Shown: piece by piece, positions 42,538-49,998 of the stretch
Position numbering within the stretch: position 1 is the first letter of the stretch
Layout: every line of letters starts with the position of its first letter
Assembly: GCF_019219825.1 (NCBI RefSeq)
Contig: NZ_JAHUXH010000031.1
Coordinates: 1 to 64,000, forward strand
Direction of reading: 5' to 3'
DNA length: 64,000 nt
Source of the DNA: Streptomyces sp. TRM70350
GTDB lineage: Bacteria > Actinomycetota > Actinomycetes > Streptomycetales > Streptomycetaceae
Translations under genes and position numbers: made by a program
The notes under the pieces: model-generated
Databases searched by the model: none
Seen by the model: the letters and a program-made list of their open reading frames with translations, nothing else
Told to the model about the DNA's origin: nothing

Positions 42538-43126
42538 GGCACTGACGTACCTGGAGTCCCGCAAGAACCTCACCGGCTGCGTCTGCGGGCTGCTCGGGCT
42601 CGTGCTGACGTTCACCGGGGTGGCGGGCCCGTACTGGCCGGTCGTCGTCGCCGGTCTGTACGGGGCGGGCGCGCTGATCGCACCGCCGGAACGGCCGACG
42701 CTGCCCGACTTCCCGGATCCGTCCGCCCAACTGGACGAACTGCGGGGCGACTTCGAGCGGCTCGGCGCCTACCTCGCGGACGTCGAGCTGCCGCCCGCCG
42801 CCTCCGGGCGCCTCGCCGAACTCACCGAGCTGCTGGCCGCGCTGCTGCAGCCGGGCTGGGTCGCCGAGGTGCTGGCCCGGGACCCCGAGGGCGTGCACGC
42901 GCTGTCGCGGGCGGTGCGGCAGGACATACCCGAGGCCGTCGACGCCTTCGTACGCACCCGGTGGTGGCACCGGATGACGCCGGGGCAGGAGCCACCGGAG
43001 CGGCATCTGGAGCGGCAGCTGGCGCTGCTGCACGAGGAGGCGGAACGCCTGGCGGCGGACCTCAGGGAGACGGAGGCCAGACGGCAGGAGTCCCACACCC
43101 GCTACTTGGAGGACCGCTCTCAGTAG
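42524..43126 (+). CDS. Hypothetical membrane protein (200 aa), last gene of TelA/vWA operon
   Basis: Two close hydrophobic helices lie near the start (LTGCVCGLLGLVLTFTGVAG and YWPVVVAGLYGAGALIAP). A cytoplasmic helical region follows (ELRGDFERLGAYLADVELP, QLALLHEEAERLAADLRETEARRQ). No family is recognised. It starts with GTG 14 bp inside the vWA gene, which implies coupled translation. It probably anchors or links the TelA and vWA proteins at the membrane, which is an inference from position alone. Confidence 0.78.
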   Translation: MATSRALTYLESRKNLTGCVCGLLGLVLTFTGVAGPYWPVVVAGLYGAGALIAPPERPTLPDFPDPSAQLDELRGDFERLGAYLADVELPPAASGRLAELTELLAALLQPGWVAEVLARDPEGVHALSRAVRQDIPEAVDAFVRTRWWHRMTPGQEPPERHLERQLALLHEEAERLAADLRETEARRQESHTRYLEDRSQ

Positions 43127-43135
43127 CTGACCTGA

Positions 43136-43158
43136 AGGGGCGCGGGGAACTGCGCGAA
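43136..43158 (+). repeat. Dispersed 23-bp repeat, copy 3
   Basis: The first 22 bases match copies 1 and 2 exactly and the last base is A instead of C. It lies just after the stop of the membrane-protein gene. The following CAGGCACAACCCGCACCCGC is like the reverse complement of the GT-rich flank of copy 1. Confidence 0.85.
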
Positions 43159-43237
43159 CAACCAGGCACAACCCGCACCCGCCGACGCACAACAGCCACC
43201 CGAGCTATTGGGCGGCACCCCCGCCGCACGGAGTGAA

Positions 43238-43295
43238 CCGCGGCCGACCGTGACGATGTAGCTGGTCAGGGCACAGTCGGTTCAGCCGGCCGCGG
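43238..43295. terminator. Long-loop inverted repeat between convergent operons
   Basis: CCGCGGCCG (43238-43246) and CGGCCGCGG (43287-43295) are exact complements separated by 40 bases. The region lies between the convergent ends of the TelA/vWA operon and pckG. It may end transcription from both sides, but the loop is long and the assignment is weak. Confidence 0.3.
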
Positions 43296-43315
43296 AGTCT
43301 CAGTGACGGGACGAC

Positions 43316-45142
43316 TCAGCCCAGCCGCTCCACCAGCGCCCGGTACTCGTCCCACAGCTCCTTCGGCGTGTGCTCACCGAAGGTGTTCAGGTGCTCGGGA
43401 ACCAGCGCGGCCTCCTCGCGCCAGACGTCCTTGTCGACGGTGAGCAGGAACTCCAGCTCGGCGTCGCCCAGTTCGAGCCCGTCGGTGTCGAGCGCCGCAG
43501 GCGTCGGCACGATGCCGATCGGGGTCTCGACGCCCTCCGCCCTGCCCTCCAGCCGCTCCACGATCCACTTCAGGACGCGGCTGTTCTCGCCGAAGCCGGG
43601 CCAGACGAACTTGTCCTCGTCGTCCTTGCGGAACCAGTTGACGTAGTAGATCTTCGGGAGCTTCGCCGGGTCCTTGCCCTTGGCGACGTCGACCCAGTGG
43701 CCCATGTAGTCGCCCATGTTGTAGCCACAGAACGGCAGCATCGCGAACGGGTCGCGGCGCAGCTCGCCGACCTTGCCCTCGGCGGCGGCGGTCTTCTCGG
43801 ACGCCACGTTGGCGCCGAGGAACACGCCGTGGTTCCAGTCGAAGGACTCCGTCACCAGCGGTACGGCGGTGGCGCGCCGCCCGCCGAAGAGGATCGCGGA
43901 GATCGGCACGCCCTTGGGGTCCTCCCACTCGGGCGCGATGATCGGGCACTGCGCGGCCGGGACGGTGAAGCGGGCGTTGGGGTGGGCGGCCGGGGTCTCC
44001 GACTCGGGCGTCCAGTCGTTGCCCTTCCAGTCGGTCAGGTGGGCCGGGGTCTCCTCCGTCATGCCCTCCCACCAGACGTCGTTGTCGTCGGTGAGCGCCA
44101 CGTTGGTGAAGACCGAGTTGCCCCACAGCGTCTTCATCGCGTTGGCGTTGGTGTGCTCACCGGTGCCGGGCGCGACGCCGAAGAAACCGGCCTCGGGGTT
44201 GATGGCGTACAGGCGGCCGTCCTCGCCGAAGCGCATCCAGGCGATGTCGTCGCCGATCGTCTCGACCGTCCAGCCGGAGATCGTGGGCTCCAGCATGGCG
44301 AGGTTGGTCTTGCCGCAGGCGGACGGGAAGGCGGCGGCGACGTACTTGGGCTCGCCCTGCGGCGGGGTGAGCTTGAGGACCAGCATGTGCTCGGCCAGCC
44401 AGCCCTCGTCGCGGGCCATCACGGAGGCGATGCGCAGGGCGTAGCACTTCTTGCCGAGCAGGGCGTTGCCGCCGTAGCCGGAGCCGTAGGACCAGATCTC
44501 GCGGGTCTCCGGGAAGTGGGAGATGTACTTGGTGCTGTTGCAGGGCCAGGGGACGTCCTGCCGGCCGGGCTCCAGCGGGGCTCCGAGCGAGTGCACGGCT
44601 CGCACGAAGAAGCCCTCGGAGCCGAGCTCGTCGAGGACCTGCTGACCCATGCGCGTCATGGTGCGCATGGACACGGCGACGTACGCCGAGTCGGTGATCT
44701 CGACGCCGATCGCGGACAGCGGCGAGCCGAGCGGGCCCATGCAGAAGGGCACGACGTACATCGTGCGGCCGCGCATCGAGCCGCGGAACAGGCCCTTGTC
44801 GCCGGTGAAGATCTCCCGCATCTCGGCGGGGTCCTTCCAGTGGTTGGTCGGGCCGGCGTCCTCCTCCTTCTCGGAGCAGATGAAGGTCCGGTCCTCGACG
44901 CGGGCGACGTCCGTCGGGTCGGACGCCGCGTAGTAGGAGTTGGGGCGCTTGATCGGGTCGAGTTTCCGGAAGGTGCCCTTCTCGACGAGCTCTCCGCACA
45001 GACGCTCGTACTCGGCCTCGGATCCGTCGCACCAGACCACGTTGTCCGGCTGGGTCAGTTCGGCGATCTCGTTGACCCAGGAGACGAGCTCCTGGTGGTT
45101 GGTCGGGACGGTACTGGGGGGAGCCGCGATGTCGCGCGCCAC
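43316..45142 (-). CDS. pckG: GTP-dependent phosphoenolpyruvate carboxykinase
   Basis: The 608-residue enzyme has the GTP-type P-loop and reactive Cys in AAFPSACGKTNLAML. It also has GDDIAWMRFGEDGRLYAINPEAGFFGVAPGT, FCMGPLGSPLSAIGVEITDSAYV, and YNMGDYMGHW near the guanine site. It interconverts oxaloacetate and PEP for gluconeogenesis or anaplerosis in the cytoplasm. GTG 45142 follows a TAGGAG ribosome site. The length is standard. It is monocistronic, preceded by a 339-bp region that must hold its promoter. Confidence 0.98.
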   Translation of the reverse strand: MARDIAAPPSTVPTNHQELVSWVNEIAELTQPDNVVWCDGSEAEYERLCGELVEKGTFRKLDPIKRPNSYYAASDPTDVARVEDRTFICSEKEEDAGPTNHWKDPAEMREIFTGDKGLFRGSMRGRTMYVVPFCMGPLGSPLSAIGVEITDSAYVAVSMRTMTRMGQQVLDELGSEGFFVRAVHSLGAPLEPGRQDVPWPCNSTKYISHFPETREIWSYGSGYGGNALLGKKCYALRIASVMARDEGWLAEHMLVLKLTPPQGEPKYVAAAFPSACGKTNLAMLEPTISGWTVETIGDDIAWMRFGEDGRLYAINPEAGFFGVAPGTGEHTNANAMKTLWGNSVFTNVALTDDNDVWWEGMTEETPAHLTDWKGNDWTPESETPAAHPNARFTVPAAQCPIIAPEWEDPKGVPISAILFGGRRATAVPLVTESFDWNHGVFLGANVASEKTAAAEGKVGELRRDPFAMLPFCGYNMGDYMGHWVDVAKGKDPAKLPKIYYVNWFRKDDEDKFVWPGFGENSRVLKWIVERLEGRAEGVETPIGIVPTPAALDTDGLELGDAELEFLLTVDKDVWREEAALVPEHLNTFGEHTPKELWDEYRALVERLG

Positions 45143-45390
45143 GATCGCTCCTAAATGAGGGATTTTTGACTGTCTGCCCCGTGGGGGCCGCGACCCGGAT
45201 GCTTCGCTTACTCCCTTTGGCGCTCATCCGGTGCCGACCGCACTCATTTGATCATCCGAGGTGACTGCCCATTTGTCCAGAGGGCCGCCCACCTGAGCGG
45301 CGTGAGGAAGGCCACCACCTCTGTGTTCCCATTTGTTTCTTTACATGCACGTTGGATTTGGATGACCGACTCTTTGCGGGACACGGACGC

Positions 45391-45420
45391 CGTCTCACGG
45401 GCCCCAACCGCCGTGAGACG
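45391..45420. other. Perfect 10-bp hairpin upstream of hemolysin III gene
   Basis: CGTCTCACGG (45391-45400) pairs exactly with CCGTGAGACG (45411-45420) around a 10-nt loop. It lies about 60 bp before the hemolysin III start. It could be a regulator site, an attenuator, or a barrier to transcription entering from the left. Confidence 0.7.
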
Positions 45421-45451
45421 ATGACCACTACCCTCGGCCCGCTGACCCGTT

Positions 45452-45474
45452 ACTTACGGTTGCGTAGGTACGAT
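45452..45474 (+). promoter_or_regulatory. Operator-like palindrome overlapping a possible -10
   Basis: ACTTACGGTTGCGTAGGT matches its reverse complement at 14 of 18 positions (AC-TACG....CGTA-GT), a shape typical of TetR-family operators. TACGAT (45469-45474) right after it is a possible -10 and would start transcription at the ATG at 45482. The nearby TetR gene at 46249 is a candidate regulator, though its own promoter carries a different palindrome. Confidence 0.55.
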
Positions 45475-45481
45475 GCGGCGC

Positions 45482-46195
45482 ATGACTACGTCCGCCTCCG
45501 ACGCGCCCACGGACACGCCGGTCGCCGACCGGATCTCCAGCGCGCTCTCCCTGCCGCAACCGATCAAGCCCAAACTCCGCGGCTGGCTGCACCTCGGGAT
45601 GTTCCCGGCGGTGCTGGTCGCGGGCCTGACGCTGACCGCCCTCGCGGACTCGCCGCGCGGCCGCATAGCCTGCGGGATCTACGCCTTCACCGCCTGTCTG
45701 CTGTTCGGCGTGAGCGCGCTCTACCACCGGGGCACGTGGAGCCCGCGGATGGACGGCATCCTGCGCCGCCTGGACCACTCCAACATCTTCCTGATCATCG
45801 CCGGTACCTACACCCCGCTCACCCTGCTGCTCCTGCCGGGCAGCAAGGGCCGCTGGCTGCTGGGGGGCATCTGGGCCGCGGCGCTGGCGGGCATCGTCTT
45901 CCGCGTCTTCTGGGTGGGCGCCCCGCGCTGGCTGTACACGCCCTGCTACATCGCGATGGGCTGGGCGGCGGTCTTCTTCCTGCCCGACTTCCTGCGCACC
46001 GGCGGTATCGCCGTACTGGTCCTGGTGATCGTCGGCGGGGTGCTCTACAGCGCGGGCGGAGTCGTCTACGGCATCCAGCGACCCAACCCGTCACCGCGCT
46101 GGTTCGGCTTCCACGAGGTGTTCCACTCGTTCACGCTGGCGGCGTTCGTCGTGCACTACGTGGGGATCTCGATGGTGGCGTACCAGCACGCGTAA
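45482..46195 (+). CDS. Hemolysin III / TrhA (PAQR-family) membrane protein
   Basis: The 237-residue protein has seven predicted membrane helices. It carries the family residues: GVSALYHRGTW near helix 2, LDHSNIFLIIAGTYTPLTLLLL, and the C-terminal FGFHEVFHSFTLAAFVVHY with three His for metal binding. Members are homologous to PAQR receptors; YqfA/TrhA-like proteins are linked to membrane lipid homeostasis, and a haemolytic role is only historical. There is no ribosome site before ATG 45482, and a -10-like TACGAT at 45469 suggests a leaderless transcript. An in-frame ATG at 45473 is an alternative. Confidence 0.92.
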   Translation: MTTSASDAPTDTPVADRISSALSLPQPIKPKLRGWLHLGMFPAVLVAGLTLTALADSPRGRIACGIYAFTACLLFGVSALYHRGTWSPRMDGILRRLDHSNIFLIIAGTYTPLTLLLLPGSKGRWLLGGIWAAALAGIVFRVFWVGAPRWLYTPCYIAMGWAAVFFLPDFLRTGGIAVLVLVIVGGVLYSAGGVVYGIQRPNPSPRWFGFHEVFHSFTLAAFVVHYVGISMVAYQHA

Positions 46196-46210
46196 CAGTC
46201 GGCATCATTT

Positions 46211-46242
46211 GAGAGCCACTCCCAGTATGGAGAGCTACTCTC
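46211..46242. promoter_or_regulatory. Candidate TetR operator
   Basis: GAGAGCTACTCTC at 46230-46242 is a perfect palindrome about a 3-nt centre. GAGAGCCACTC at 46211-46221 repeats its left part 19 bp upstream. The pair sits directly before the TetR gene start at 46249, so autoregulation is likely. Confidence 0.65.
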
Positions 46243-46248
46243 GTTGTC

Positions 46249-46863
46249 ATGACGGCAGCGCACTCCCCCACCCCCGCCGACCGCTCCCGGCCGGGGCTCC
46301 GCGAGCGGAAGAAGACCAAGACGCGGGCGGCGATCCGCACCGCCGCCTACGCGCTGATCGAGGAGCAGGGGTACGACGCCACGACGATCGAGCAGATCGC
46401 CGACCGCGCCGAGGTCTCGCCGTCGACCGTCTTCCGCTACTTCCCGGCCAAAGAGGACATCGTCCTCACGGACGAGCACGACCCGCTGCTGTCGGAGGAG
46501 CTCCGGGCCCGTCCGGCGGACGAGCCCTGGCTTCGGTCCATGCGGCACGTCATGCGCAAGGCCATCGGCGTCGGCGAGGCACCCGAGGTCACCCGGCTGC
46601 GCTGCCGACTGCTGGCGGAGGTCCCGGCGGTGCGGTCCCGGATGATGGAGAGCATGTCGCAGACCGGGAACTCGCTGGCCGAGGCCATCGGCGAGCGCAC
46701 CGGCCGGGACCCGCAGGGCCTGGAGGTGCGGGTGCTCACGATGTCCCTGATCGGAGGGCTGATGGAGGTGTCCCAGTACTGGGCCCGCACCGGCTTCCGG
46801 GAGGACCTCACGGACCTCGTCGACCGGGCCCTGACCGTTTACGAGCACGGCCTGACATCCTGA
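46249..46863 (+). CDS. TetR-family transcriptional regulator
   Basis: The 204-residue protein has a basic start, then a TetR helix-turn-helix (RAAIRTAAYALIEEQGYDATTIEQIADRAEVSPSTVFRYFPAKEDIV). A C-terminal helical ligand domain of the type common in Streptomyces MftR-like regulators follows (RLRCRLLAEVPAVRSRMMESM). It probably represses its own promoter through the repeats at 46211-46242. The effector and other targets are unknown; the flanking hemolysin III gene is a candidate. Confidence 0.93.
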   Translation: MTAAHSPTPADRSRPGLRERKKTKTRAAIRTAAYALIEEQGYDATTIEQIADRAEVSPSTVFRYFPAKEDIVLTDEHDPLLSEELRARPADEPWLRSMRHVMRKAIGVGEAPEVTRLRCRLLAEVPAVRSRMMESMSQTGNSLAEAIGERTGRDPQGLEVRVLTMSLIGGLMEVSQYWARTGFREDLTDLVDRALTVYEHGLTS

Positions 46864-46867
46864 TCCG

Positions 46868-47599
46868 GTGAACCGACCCGAGATCCACGTCCAGTTCGCC
46901 GCCGAACTCCACCTGTTCGTCCCGCACGGCCGGCGGCGCGGTGCCACCGCGCTCGGCACCGACGGCATCTCCACGCTCGGCCATGTCGTCGAGTCCCTCG
47001 GCGTCCCGCTCACCGAGGTCGGCGCGCTCGTCGTGGACGGCCGCCAGGTCCCGCCGGCCCACATCCCGAAGGACGGCGAGACGGTCACCGTCCACGCGAT
47101 CGAGCGCCCGCAGCGCGTCCCCGGCGCTCCCCTGCGCTTCCTCCTCGACGTCCACCTCGGCACCCTCGCGCGCCGACTGCGTCTGCTCGGCGTGGACACG
47201 GCCTACGAGTCGACGGACATCGGCGACCCGGCGCTCGCCGCCCGCTCGGCCGCCGAGCGGCGCGTCATGCTCAGCCGCGACCGGGGGCTGCTGCGCCGCC
47301 GCGAACTGTGGGCCGGCGCCTACGTCTACAGCACCCGCCCCGACGACCAACTCCGCGACGTCCTCGACCGCTTCTCCCCCGAGCTGCGCCCCTGGACCCG
47401 GTGCACCGCCTGCAACGGCCTGCTGCGCGACGCCACCAAGGAGGAGGTGGCCGAGCAGCTGAAGGGCGGGACACAGCGGTCGTACGACGTCTTCGCACAG
47501 TGCCGGGAGTGCGGCCGGGCGTACTGGAAGGGCGCGCACCACGAACAGCTGGTGGCCATCGTGGAGCGCGCCCTCACCGAGTTCCCGAGCCGGGGCTAA
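46868..47599 (+). CDS. Mut7-C RNase-domain protein with N-terminal ubiquitin-like domain
   Basis: The 243-residue protein joins a beta-grasp ubiquitin-like domain (about 5-78: IHVQFAAELHLFVP, VVDGRQVPPAHIPKDGETVTVHAIE) to a Mut7-C PIN-like RNase domain. The RNase domain has FLLDVHLGTLARRLRLLGVDTAYE, VMLSRDRGLLRRRE and Asp residues for metal, with a zinc ribbon made by CTACNG and CRECGRAYW. It is predicted to cut RNA; no substrate is known. GTG 46868 starts 4 bp after the TetR stop. Its TAA shares two bases with the TAG of the convergent oxidase gene. Confidence 0.9.
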   Translation: MNRPEIHVQFAAELHLFVPHGRRRGATALGTDGISTLGHVVESLGVPLTEVGALVVDGRQVPPAHIPKDGETVTVHAIERPQRVPGAPLRFLLDVHLGTLARRLRLLGVDTAYESTDIGDPALAARSAAERRVMLSRDRGLLRRRELWAGAYVYSTRPDDQLRDVLDRFSPELRPWTRCTACNGLLRDATKEEVAEQLKGGTQRSYDVFAQCRECGRAYWKGAHHEQLVAIVERALTEFPSRG

Positions 47600-49998
47600 C
47601 GCCGGCGCACATCACCCTTTCCGCAGGCCACGCCGTCCTTGTTCGGGTCGAGGCGGAGCGGGTCGTCCTTGCCGTTGACCTTCAGGCGGCCGTAGTCGTG
47701 CTGTTTCAGCCAGGTGCAGCGGGCCGCCGTCGTCCTCTTCACGTCCGCCGGGAAGGTGGTCGGCACGCAGACGTTGGCGGAGCCGTAGTGGCGGTCGCAG
47801 CCGGAGATGGTCGTGGGGACCTGCTGCGACGTCCGCTTCTTGCCCGGCTTGGTGACCTTGCCGGACAGGTCGTCGGCGAAGGAGTGGACGTGCGCGGAGG
47901 CGTCGGTGGTCTTCAGGGCCTGCGGGCCCGACAGGTGCACCCACTCGGCCACCGACGGCACGCCGTTGGCGTCGACCGCGAAGAGCATGTACCAGCCGGG
48001 CGGGGCCAGGTTGGGGTTGCTCGTGACGTTGAGGTCGATGTTGTTGCCGTCCACGCTCAGCGGCAGGTCCACGAACCGCTGGTTCGGGTCGGAGGAGTGC
48101 GTCACCGCCGCCGGGCGGATCAGCTCGGCCTTCGCGATGGGCCGGTCGACCGTGATGCGCTGGGTGTCGCCGTAGTTCCACTCGGTGTCGATCACCGAGG
48201 TGATCGTCGGGCGCGGACCCTTGAGCAGATAGGGCGGGGTGTAGATGGACACGTTGTGGTTCCACGAGCCGTTGCCCGGGTTGTCGCCGGTGGTCATCAC
48301 CCGGCCGTCGGGCAGCAGGAACGCCGAGGAGTGGTAGCCGCGGGCCTCGGGGTCGGGGGCCACCGGGTCGAAGGTGTTGGTGGCCGGGTCGTAGATCGAC
48401 GTCTCGTAGACCGGGTTGGCGCGGTTGTGCAGGGCGCCGCCGGTCTCCAGGACCTTGCCGTCCGGGAGCAGCACGGCGGAGACGTACATCTTGCCCTGGT
48501 CGCCGGTCTGCGGGACGGGCCCGTTGCCGAGGTCGACCGTGCCCTGCGGGATCGGCGGCCCGGCGACGTAGGTCGGGTTGGGCTCCTTGAGGTCGATGAC
48601 GTCGGTGAGGCGGTTCGCCTCCGGGTTGGAGTCGATGTTGCCGCCGCCGAGGGTGAGGACCTTCTGGTCCTGCGCCGGGGGCAGCAGCACGCTGGCCGAC
48701 TGGTCCCGCTCGTCCTTGTTCTGCAGGCCGGGCACCTCGGTGATGGTGTTGGCGTCGTAGTCGTAGATCGCCGAGCCGGTGCCGGGGATGTTGTTGCCGA
48801 AGACATGGCTGCCGGAGTAGAAGAGGCGGCCGTCCTGCATGAGGATCATCGACGGGTACAGGCCCCAGTACGACCAGGTCTGGTTGACCTTCCACAGCGG
48901 CTGCCACTGCTGCTCGGCCTCGGAGAACAGCTCGGCGGTCACCGACCCGGTGGAGTCCTCCTTCAGCCCGCCGAAGGAGATCACGTCACCGTTGCCGAGG
49001 ATGGTCGCCGACGGGTACCAGTGCCCGTCGTTCATGTCGTTCGTCTTGAGGTACGTCTCGGTCGCCGGGTCGAAGATGTACGAGTCCTTGTACCCCTGGT
49101 AGCCGATCGTGCCGTCCGCCGACGGATAGCCCTTGTTGCCGCTCATGATCAGCACCCGGCCGTCCTGGAGCTGGACGTGCCCGGCGCAGAACATGTCGTC
49201 CGGGGTGGGGATGACCTTGTACGTGCCGTTCTCCGGGTCGTAGACCGCGGAGGTGAACGTGCCCGCCTCGAACAGCTCCGGGTCGTTGCCGGAGCCCGCG
49301 ATCAGCAGCACCTTGCCGTTGTGCAGCACGACGGAGTGCATCGAGCGCACCGGGTTCTGCGCGGGCAGCACCTCCCACGTGCCGTTGGCGCACTCCTCCG
49401 CCGTGCCCGTGCACTCGGGCTCCGGGACCGGGTCGGCGACCTGTTCCATCGTGTAGTCGTCGGTGGTGGCGGAGCCGGTGCCGTAGACGGAGACGCCCCA
49501 GGAGACGCGGTCGGTGCCGGCCGGGACCTCCGGGGTGCGGACCGTGGCCTCGGTCCAGGTGTCCGCCATCTCCAGCGTCTTCAGGTCGGTCCAGTACTGC
49601 CAGCCGGCCGTGGTGTCGTGCCGGAACAGGGTGATGTTGGCGTCCGGCGTGGTCGTCTTGTACCAGAGGGACAGGTCGTACTGCTTGCCGACCGTGACCA
49701 CCGGCGCGCACTCGGCGGACTCGGTGATCAGGGCCTTGCGGTCGCCGTCGACGCGGCGGGTCAGCTCGACCTTCATCGCCTTGCTGCCGGAGTGGGCGTC
49801 GGCGACCGTCTCGAACGTGAAGTCGTTGTCGCCCCAGCCGGACTTCGACCAGCAGTACGGCATGTCGCCGGTGCCGGCCGTCTCGAAGCCGGGGTTCTGG
49901 ATCAGGTTGGCGGCGGAGGCGGGCTGGGGTGCGGTCAGCAGCAGGCCGCCGGTGAGGCCTGCCACGGCCAGCAGTGCGGTTCGGCGTCTTGATCTCAT
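47596..49998 (-). CDS. Secreted GlxA-like copper-radical oxidase (galactose-oxidase family)
   Basis: The 800-residue precursor has a signal peptide (1-29), a CBM-like module (NLIQNPGFETAGTG, about 31-190) and a seven-bladed Kelch propeller with a C-terminal DUF1929 domain. The galactose-oxidase copper and Cys-Tyr cofactor residues are all seen: Cys271 (PDDMFCAG), Tyr328 (GHWYPSATI), the Tyr-His of ARGYHSSAFLLPDG, and His in VTHSSDPNQRFVDLPL. A short excalibur-like calcium motif (DPNKDGVACG) ends the protein, which GlxA itself normally lacks. It should oxidise a sugar alcohol to aldehyde. AAGGAG precedes ATG 49998. It is the last gene of a glycosyltransferase operon. Confidence 0.9.
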   Translation of the reverse strand: MRSRRRTALLAVAGLTGGLLLTAPQPASAANLIQNPGFETAGTGDMPYCWSKSGWGDNDFTFETVADAHSGSKAMKVELTRRVDGDRKALITESAECAPVVTVGKQYDLSLWYKTTTPDANITLFRHDTTAGWQYWTDLKTLEMADTWTEATVRTPEVPAGTDRVSWGVSVYGTGSATTDDYTMEQVADPVPEPECTGTAEECANGTWEVLPAQNPVRSMHSVVLHNGKVLLIAGSGNDPELFEAGTFTSAVYDPENGTYKVIPTPDDMFCAGHVQLQDGRVLIMSGNKGYPSADGTIGYQGYKDSYIFDPATETYLKTNDMNDGHWYPSATILGNGDVISFGGLKEDSTGSVTAELFSEAEQQWQPLWKVNQTWSYWGLYPSMILMQDGRLFYSGSHVFGNNIPGTGSAIYDYDANTITEVPGLQNKDERDQSASVLLPPAQDQKVLTLGGGNIDSNPEANRLTDVIDLKEPNPTYVAGPPIPQGTVDLGNGPVPQTGDQGKMYVSAVLLPDGKVLETGGALHNRANPVYETSIYDPATNTFDPVAPDPEARGYHSSAFLLPDGRVMTTGDNPGNGSWNHNVSIYTPPYLLKGPRPTITSVIDTEWNYGDTQRITVDRPIAKAELIRPAAVTHSSDPNQRFVDLPLSVDGNNIDLNVTSNPNLAPPGWYMLFAVDANGVPSVAEWVHLSGPQALKTTDASAHVHSFADDLSGKVTKPGKKRTSQQVPTTISGCDRHYGSANVCVPTTFPADVKRTTAARCTWLKQHDYGRLKVNGKDDPLRLDPNKDGVACGKGDVRRR

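Larger units (their letters stand above)
45143..45481. other. Intergenic region between pckG and hemolysin III gene
   Basis: The 339-bp divergent region has no gene. It contains an inverted repeat CCGGATG/CATCCGG with a 23-nt loop near 45196-45232, and two CCCATTTGT direct copies (about 45269 and 45329). It also has a 10-bp hairpin at 45391-45420 and an operator-like palindrome at 45452-45469. The CCCATTTGT pair may regulate pckG, which is speculative. Confidence 0.6.

Noticed and set aside
45482..46195. Hemolysin III as a true toxin
   Set aside because: The family is a seven-helix PAQR-like membrane protein; the haemolysin name is historical and nothing in the sequence suggests pore formation or secretion.
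47308..49992. Long + strand open frame opposite the GlxA-like oxidase gene
   Set aside because: Its product has no recognisable domain and its codon pattern mirrors the oxidase gene, which has a signal peptide, all cofactor residues and a good ribosome site.
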